A stretch of 64,000 bases of DNA, taken from Elephas maximus indicus (taxonomy: Eukaryota > Chordata > Mammalia > Proboscidea > Elephantidae). Shown one piece after another: positions 59,357-64,000 of this stretch (its first letter is position 1; each line of letters opens with the position of its first letter). The notes below the pieces were generated by a model, which was not told the origin of the DNA, searched no databases, and was given only the letters and a program-made list of their open reading frames with translations. Both the position numbers and the translations under genes were made by a program. The stretch spans positions 90,946,968 to 91,010,967 of the forward strand of contig NC_064830.1 of NCBI RefSeq assembly GCF_024166365.1. The letters run 5' to 3'.

Positions 59357-60553
59357 CACTTGACAACTTCAATCTTTTCTCCGTTTATTATGATGTTGCT
59401 CATTTGTCCAGTTGTGAGGATTTTTGTTTTCATTACGTTGAGGTGTAATCCATACTGAAGGCTGTGGTCTTTGATCTTCATTAGTAAGTGCTTCAAGTCC
59501 CCCTCACTTTCAGCAAGCAAAGTTGTGTCATCTGCATAACGCAGGTTGTTAATGAGTCTTCCTCCAGTCCTGATGCCCCGTTCTTCTTCATATAGTCCAG
59601 CTCCTCGGATTATTTGTTCAGCATACAGATTAAATAGGTATGGTGACAGAATACAACCCTGACGCACACCTTTCCTGACTTTAAACCTATCAGTATCCCC
59701 TTGTTCTGTCCGAACAACTGCCTCTTGATCTATGTAAAGGTTCCTCATGAGCACAATTAAGTGTTCTGGAATTCCTATTCTTCACAGTGGTATCCATAGT
59801 TTGTTATGATCCACACAGTCGAATGCCTTTGCATAGTCAATAAAACACAGGTAAACATTCTTGTGGTATTCTCTGCTTTCAGCCAGGATGCATCTGACAT
59901 CAGCAATGATATCCCCGGTTCCACGCACTCTTCTGAAGCCGGCCTGAATTTGTGGCAGTTCCCTGTCGATATACTGCTGCAGCCGTTTTTGAATGATCTT
60001 CAGCAAAACTTTGCATTGCATTGGGCAAATCTGCTGCAAAGGACCTCTTCAAAATGTTGAAGAGCAAAGATGGCACCCTGAAGACTAGGGTGTGCCTGAC
60101 CCAAGCCATGGTATTTTCAATCACATCATATGCATGTGAAAGCTGGACAATGAATAAGGAAGACCAAAGAAGAGTTGACACCTTTGAACTGTGGTGTTGG
60201 CAAAGAATGTTGAACATACCATGGACTGCCAAAAGAACGAACAAATCTGTCTTAGAGGAAGTACAACCAGAATGCTCCTTAGAAGCAAGGATGGCGAGAC
60301 TGCGTCTTACATACTTTGCACGTGTTGTCAGGAGGGATCAGTCCCTGGAGAAGGACATCATGCTTGGCAGAGTACAGGGTCAGTGGAAAAGAGGAAGACC
60401 CTCAACGAGGTGGATTGACACAGTGGCTGCAACAATGAGCTCAAGCATAACAACGATTGTAAGGATGGCGCAGGACCGGGCAGTGTTTCGTTCTGTTGTG
60501 CCTAGGGTCGCTATGAGTCAGAACCGACTCGACGGCACCTAACAACAACAACA
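59357..60553 (+). mobile_element. RTE LINE with large 5' inversion
   Basis: The right part (about 60,014-60,553) is plus-strand RTE 3' end. It reads SAAKDLFKMLKSKDGTLKTR and VVRRDQSLEKDIMLGRVQGQ, and ends CACCTAACAACAACAACAAC. The left part (59,357-60,013) is minus strand and carries upstream RTE sequence: LFNLYAEQIIRGAGLYEEER, NNLRYADDTTLLAESEGD. Against the full-length copy at 20,288 the left part equals about 22,290-22,941 inverted and the right part starts at about 23,008, so some 65 bases are missing at the junction. Confidence 0.9.
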
Positions 60554-60577
60554 ACACACACATATGTATATAAAAAC

Positions 60578-60738
60578 GAAAAACCCATTGCCGTTGAGTC
60601 GATTCCAACCCATAGTGACCCTATAGGACACAGTAAAACTGCCCCATAGGGCTTCCAAGGAGCGGCTGGTGGATTTAAACTGCCAACCTTTTGGTTAGCA
60701 GCAGTATCACTTAACCACTGCACCACCAGCACTCCTAT
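60578..60738 (-). repeat. AfroSINE
   Basis: Tail CATTGCCGTTGAGTCGATTCC, head end CACTGCACCACCAGCACTCC. Confidence 0.9.
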
Positions 60739-60863
60739 ATGTAAAAGAGTATGTATATAATATGTACCTATGTATGCTCTATATATAACATAGATATATA
60801 TAAAGTATGTATTATATAATATACTATACGCCATGGTGTGTATACCGTTATTTTATATACATT

Positions 60864-61025
60864 TGGTGGCACAACAATTAAGCTTGCGGCTAATCAGAAA
60901 AGTGGATTCTAACCCACCCAGCCACTCTGTGGGAAAAAAACCTGGCAATCTGCTCCAAAGCTTACAGCCTAAAGAACCCTGTGGGGCAATCTACTCTTTC
61001 ACATGGCTTAGCTATGAGTTGGAAA
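60864..61025 (+). repeat. AfroSINE, diverged
   Basis: GGTGGCACAACAATTAAGC head, GGCAATCTGCTCCAAAGC middle, TTAGCTATGAGTTGG tail. Confidence 0.65.
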
Positions 61026-61421
61026 ATCTAACAACATATGTCATTATAATATAGAGTGAATTATTATACGTGTTACTATTTTAACATAAAAATATGAAAG
61101 TATGTGTTTATTTGAAAATATGTGTTATACTGTGTAATTTTTCTGTTACATAAATGCTATTATTTAAACAAAACAATAGGATCTGTTACCAGTGGCAATT
61201 AGTTGTAACTAACAGTAAGACTAAACAACTAATAGCATGCAAAAATATAATCGTTTTATAGTGTTTCTTTCCACTAATACGGCAACTTATTTTACCTCTT
61301 TTGATCTCTTTATTGGCTATTAAAATTTTGTAGGCTTTATTATTCTGTGTTTTTAAGGTACATAAAAGTAAAACTTTTTTAAAAGAACAGAAATATAGTA
61401 GGACTAATGAAACAGAGGAGT

Positions 61422-61788
61422 CCATGGCTGGGGCAAATGTTTAACCAACTTGACTGTTAACAGAAAGATTGAAAGTTCAAGTTCATTTAGAGACACCTAA
61501 AAAGAAAAAACCCCTTGTGGTTGAGTTGATTCCAGCTCATAGCAATCCTGTAGGACAGAGTAGAACTGCCTCATAGGGTTTGCAAGGAGCAGCTGGCAGA
61601 TTCAAAGTGCCAACCTTTTGGTTAGCAGCCAAGCTCTTAACCACTGCACCACCAGGGCACCTAGAAAGAAAGACTTGGCGATCTACTTTTGAAACATCAC
61701 CTGTTGAGAACTCTATGGAGGACAGTTGTATCCTGACAAACATGGAGTTGCCATGAGTGGAAACCGATCTGACAGCAACTGATTTTTT
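61422..61788 (+). repeat. AfroSINE split by another AfroSINE
   Basis: An outer plus-strand copy, head at 61,425-61,500, resumes at about 61,663 with GACTTGGCGATCTACTTTTG and ends at GATCTGACAGCAACTG followed by a T-run. Confidence 0.75.
61506..61662 (-). repeat. AfroSINE nested in AfroSINE
   Basis: Inner minus-strand copy flanked by ACCTAAAAAGAAA and ACCTAGAAAGAAA. Confidence 0.85.
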
Positions 61789-62689
61789 TTTTTTTTTTGT
61801 AAAACTGAGTACAGGTAAAAGTAGAATTCGCGCTGACTTGCAACTCTGCCATTATCAAGCCCTCATTACACTGATTGGTTGAGTCTGTCCAATATGATAG
61901 CATCAAGCTAAATATCCTCTCAACAAAAACATTTGGGTAGGGGATACTTAGGACTTTACTTACCAGCAATAGCAAGTTTTTAGATTTTTAGGAATTAGTT
62001 TCCAGTTCTCCAAAGTTTTATGTCCACTTTGTATCTTAGGGCTTGTTTTGGTAGAGCAGCTGTTTGTCAATTGAATTATTTGCATCTGTAAATTTATCAT
62101 ATAGGTCAGCGGTTAAAACTCATGATTACAATGCGCTCAAGTTGCATACTAGAGTCACATCACATGGATTGATACAATGAATGATTCAATATGTAAACCA
62201 CAAATCATAGTTGACAACATCAGCGGTCTAGGTGACACTGACTTCGGAAGATGGATAACCTCTACCAAATCCACTTGACAGCCCAAACGCTCTCAGCTTT
62301 CTAGATCAGTAGGCTAGCGAGCCCATGGCAGTTTCCTTGAGCCAATATTCTGGTCCCTTTTACTAGAACTGCAGTCATTGTTTCTCTGCTGCTGAGCTCT
62401 GCTGTGGTTGCTGTCGTTTCTCACCATCTCATTCCATCTTCAGTGTTACAGCTCTCTCTCTCTCTCCTAGGTCTAGAAAGCTCTTAGCCCAGGCACCTGG
62501 AGTCCAAAGAACATGCTGGACTCCAGCCTCTTCCTGATCGTAACGAGGTCGCCCTAACCTTTGCAGAACTGACCCTATTATAAGCCTACTTTCTGTCGGA
62601 TTTCAAGTCATGGGCCTCCCATCGGGGCCTAATTGCTAGGAAGAAACTCTAATAATGTTTTTTTTTTTTCAGTAAAAAAATGTGTATTG
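61789..62689. other. Non-genic stretch
   Basis: No exon or named repeat was recognised. A short CT run lies at about 62,455-62,468. Confidence 0.35.
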
Positions 62690-63380
62690 CATTTTTTATG
62701 CCTGTCACACACTACCTACTGATCAAGGTGAAAATTTGTTTTTAAGCCATTTAGTTGAGAGACAGACTCTCTACTGTGTTTGTTTAAATAGTGTGTTTAG
62801 AAGTCTTTCATAATTTTAACATACTGTTTAACTTTTTTTTAATGCTTCTCACACATTATTTACAGGCCAGTGTTGCAAATTTTGGTTTAAGTTACTCTAT
62901 TTCCTAAGAAGAATCCCTGTAGTGTCTTTTCAGTCAAATCATAAGTTTAGCATTTTTTTCTTTCAAAACACTACCTACTTTAAAGCATTGAAAAAATGTG
63001 TTTCATTCATCTAGTTGCAAGAAATATATTTTCTATAATATTTATTTGGTGAAATAATGTCTTTAGAACTTTTTTGTGCTTTCAAAACACTACCTACTTG
63101 AAAATTTTTGAAAAACTGTGTTCCACTTACCTACATGTGAGGCCGATTTCTTATACTGATTTCTGGGTGAAATAAAATGTTTAGCACACTTTCATTCTTG
63201 TTGTACCATATGGAAAAAGTTACAATATTGTGTTTAAGTTAGCTAGTTACTAGAGGGACTGGTTTTTTACTTAGATAATGTATATAGCACTTTTACATTC
63301 TTTTAGCATAATACCTACTGGAAAAATTGGAAAACTGTGCTTAACTAACCTAGTTGTGAGGCAGACTTCCTATTGCAGTG
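62690..63380. repeat. Degenerate tandem array, period about 100-145 bp
   Basis: About six diverged units share the landmarks ACTACCTACT, a GAAAA..TGTGTTTAA segment, CTAGTTG-GAG, GGTGAAATAATG and TTTAGCAC-TTTTTCATTC. The ACTACCTACT landmark or its variants recur at about 62,709, 62,970, 63,089 and 63,311. The array ends where the LTR at 63,383 starts. It has no coding potential. Confidence 0.6.
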
Positions 63381-63382
63381 TG

Positions 63383-64000
63383 ATGGATCACTTTTATATG
63401 GCTTTTCTAGCCATGAGATTTTAACTCCCACTAAAAGATAGGGTGGAACTATGCAAATAGGGTGCTGTGAGATTGGAAAGCTTCCTAAATAAGGGGCATG
63501 GCACCGTTGTGGGGGTGAGACCATGGAAATAAGGTGTGTAGAACCCTAATGAGGGGATTGGTCAGTTTTGCCATTCTGCTAAGCTTAAAATAAACCATCC
63601 CAGAGACAGAAAGGGAGCAAAAAGACAGCAAAAAGAAGAGCCAAAGTGGATCTCATCCTTTGGAGCCGAGGTCCCTGGGCTGAGAACTTCCTAGACCCAG
63701 GAGACAGAAAGCATAACACTGGAGACAGCAAGAGGCAGTGAGAAGCAGCGGCAGAGAAATAGCAGCACCAGAGGCTGTGGAACAAGGCAACAGGCAGGAG
63801 AAGGTGTGGTGGGCCTCCCAGCCCACAGAGCAAGACAGCTGAGTGCCTTCAAGCAGGAGGCTTGCTGGCAGAGTGGGGTGCCTCCAGAACTAGGCTTGCC
63901 AACCCACAGAGAGAGCTGAATGCCTTCATTCCAAGAATTACTGGTACTGCGGGGTGCTTCTGGGCACTTATCGGTACAGCTAAAGAGGTTTGTAAGACTT
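63383..64000 (+). repeat. ERVL/MaLR-like LTR, cut by window end
   Basis: It starts TGTGATGGATCACTTTTATATGG and follows the LTR at 17,836 closely in order (ATGCAAATAGGGTG, GGAAATAAGGTGTGTAG, TAATGAGGGGATTGG, GAACTTCCTAGACCCAGGAG). The 3' end lies outside the window. Confidence 0.6.

Overview
This is a mammalian nuclear window, almost certainly from an afrotherian and most likely a paenungulate such as an elephant. The evidence is two repeat families that dominate it: tRNA-headed SINEs whose tail matches an RTE-clade LINE (the AfroSINE type), and many copies of that LINE, ending in (AAC)n. Large introns, L1s, MIRs and MaLR LTRs fit a placental mammal. No bacterial-style operons exist here.

Two KRAB/SCAN zinc-finger genes lie on the minus strand. 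The left end holds the 5' half of ZKSCAN5: the SCAN exon (6051-5638), the next coding exon (946-808) and a CpG-rich promoter (about 6.5-7.5 kb). Its KRAB and finger exons lie beyond position 1. The centre and right hold a complete, open ZNF789-like gene: a start exon (49,959-49,927), KRAB-A (41,618-41,492), KRAB-B (38,805-38,692) and a zinc-finger exon (37,400-36,385). The phases join into about 429 codons with no stop. A CpG island at about 58.3-58.8 kb probably holds its promoter. The polyadenylation signal is at 33,308-33,313, displaced by a 3-kb sense L1 inserted in the 3' UTR. As I recall the human order ZNF789-ZNF394-ZKSCAN5 (7q22.1), ZNF394 should lie between them on the plus strand. 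I cannot find it. That interval is mostly repeats plus a decayed, inverted, intron-containing copy of part of ZNF789 (25.9-26.7 kb).

The rest is a record of retrotransposition. It includes a full-length RTE (20,288-23,532), several 5'-truncated RTEs, three RTE insertions with 5' inversions of the twin-priming type, and an L1 with an apparent 3' transduction (30,369-31,580). The most striking locus is 47,704-49,884. One insertion bounded by target-site duplications holds an inverted RTE with a tRNA-Ala-like sequence fused to the RTE 5' end at the inversion junction. The far right end (62.7-64 kb) carries a degenerate ~120-bp tandem array running into an LTR.

Limits: family names come from recognition by eye, not from searches. 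SINE and L1 boundaries are good to about 5-20 bases unless a target-site duplication is given. Untranslated exons are inferred only from splice-like sites.
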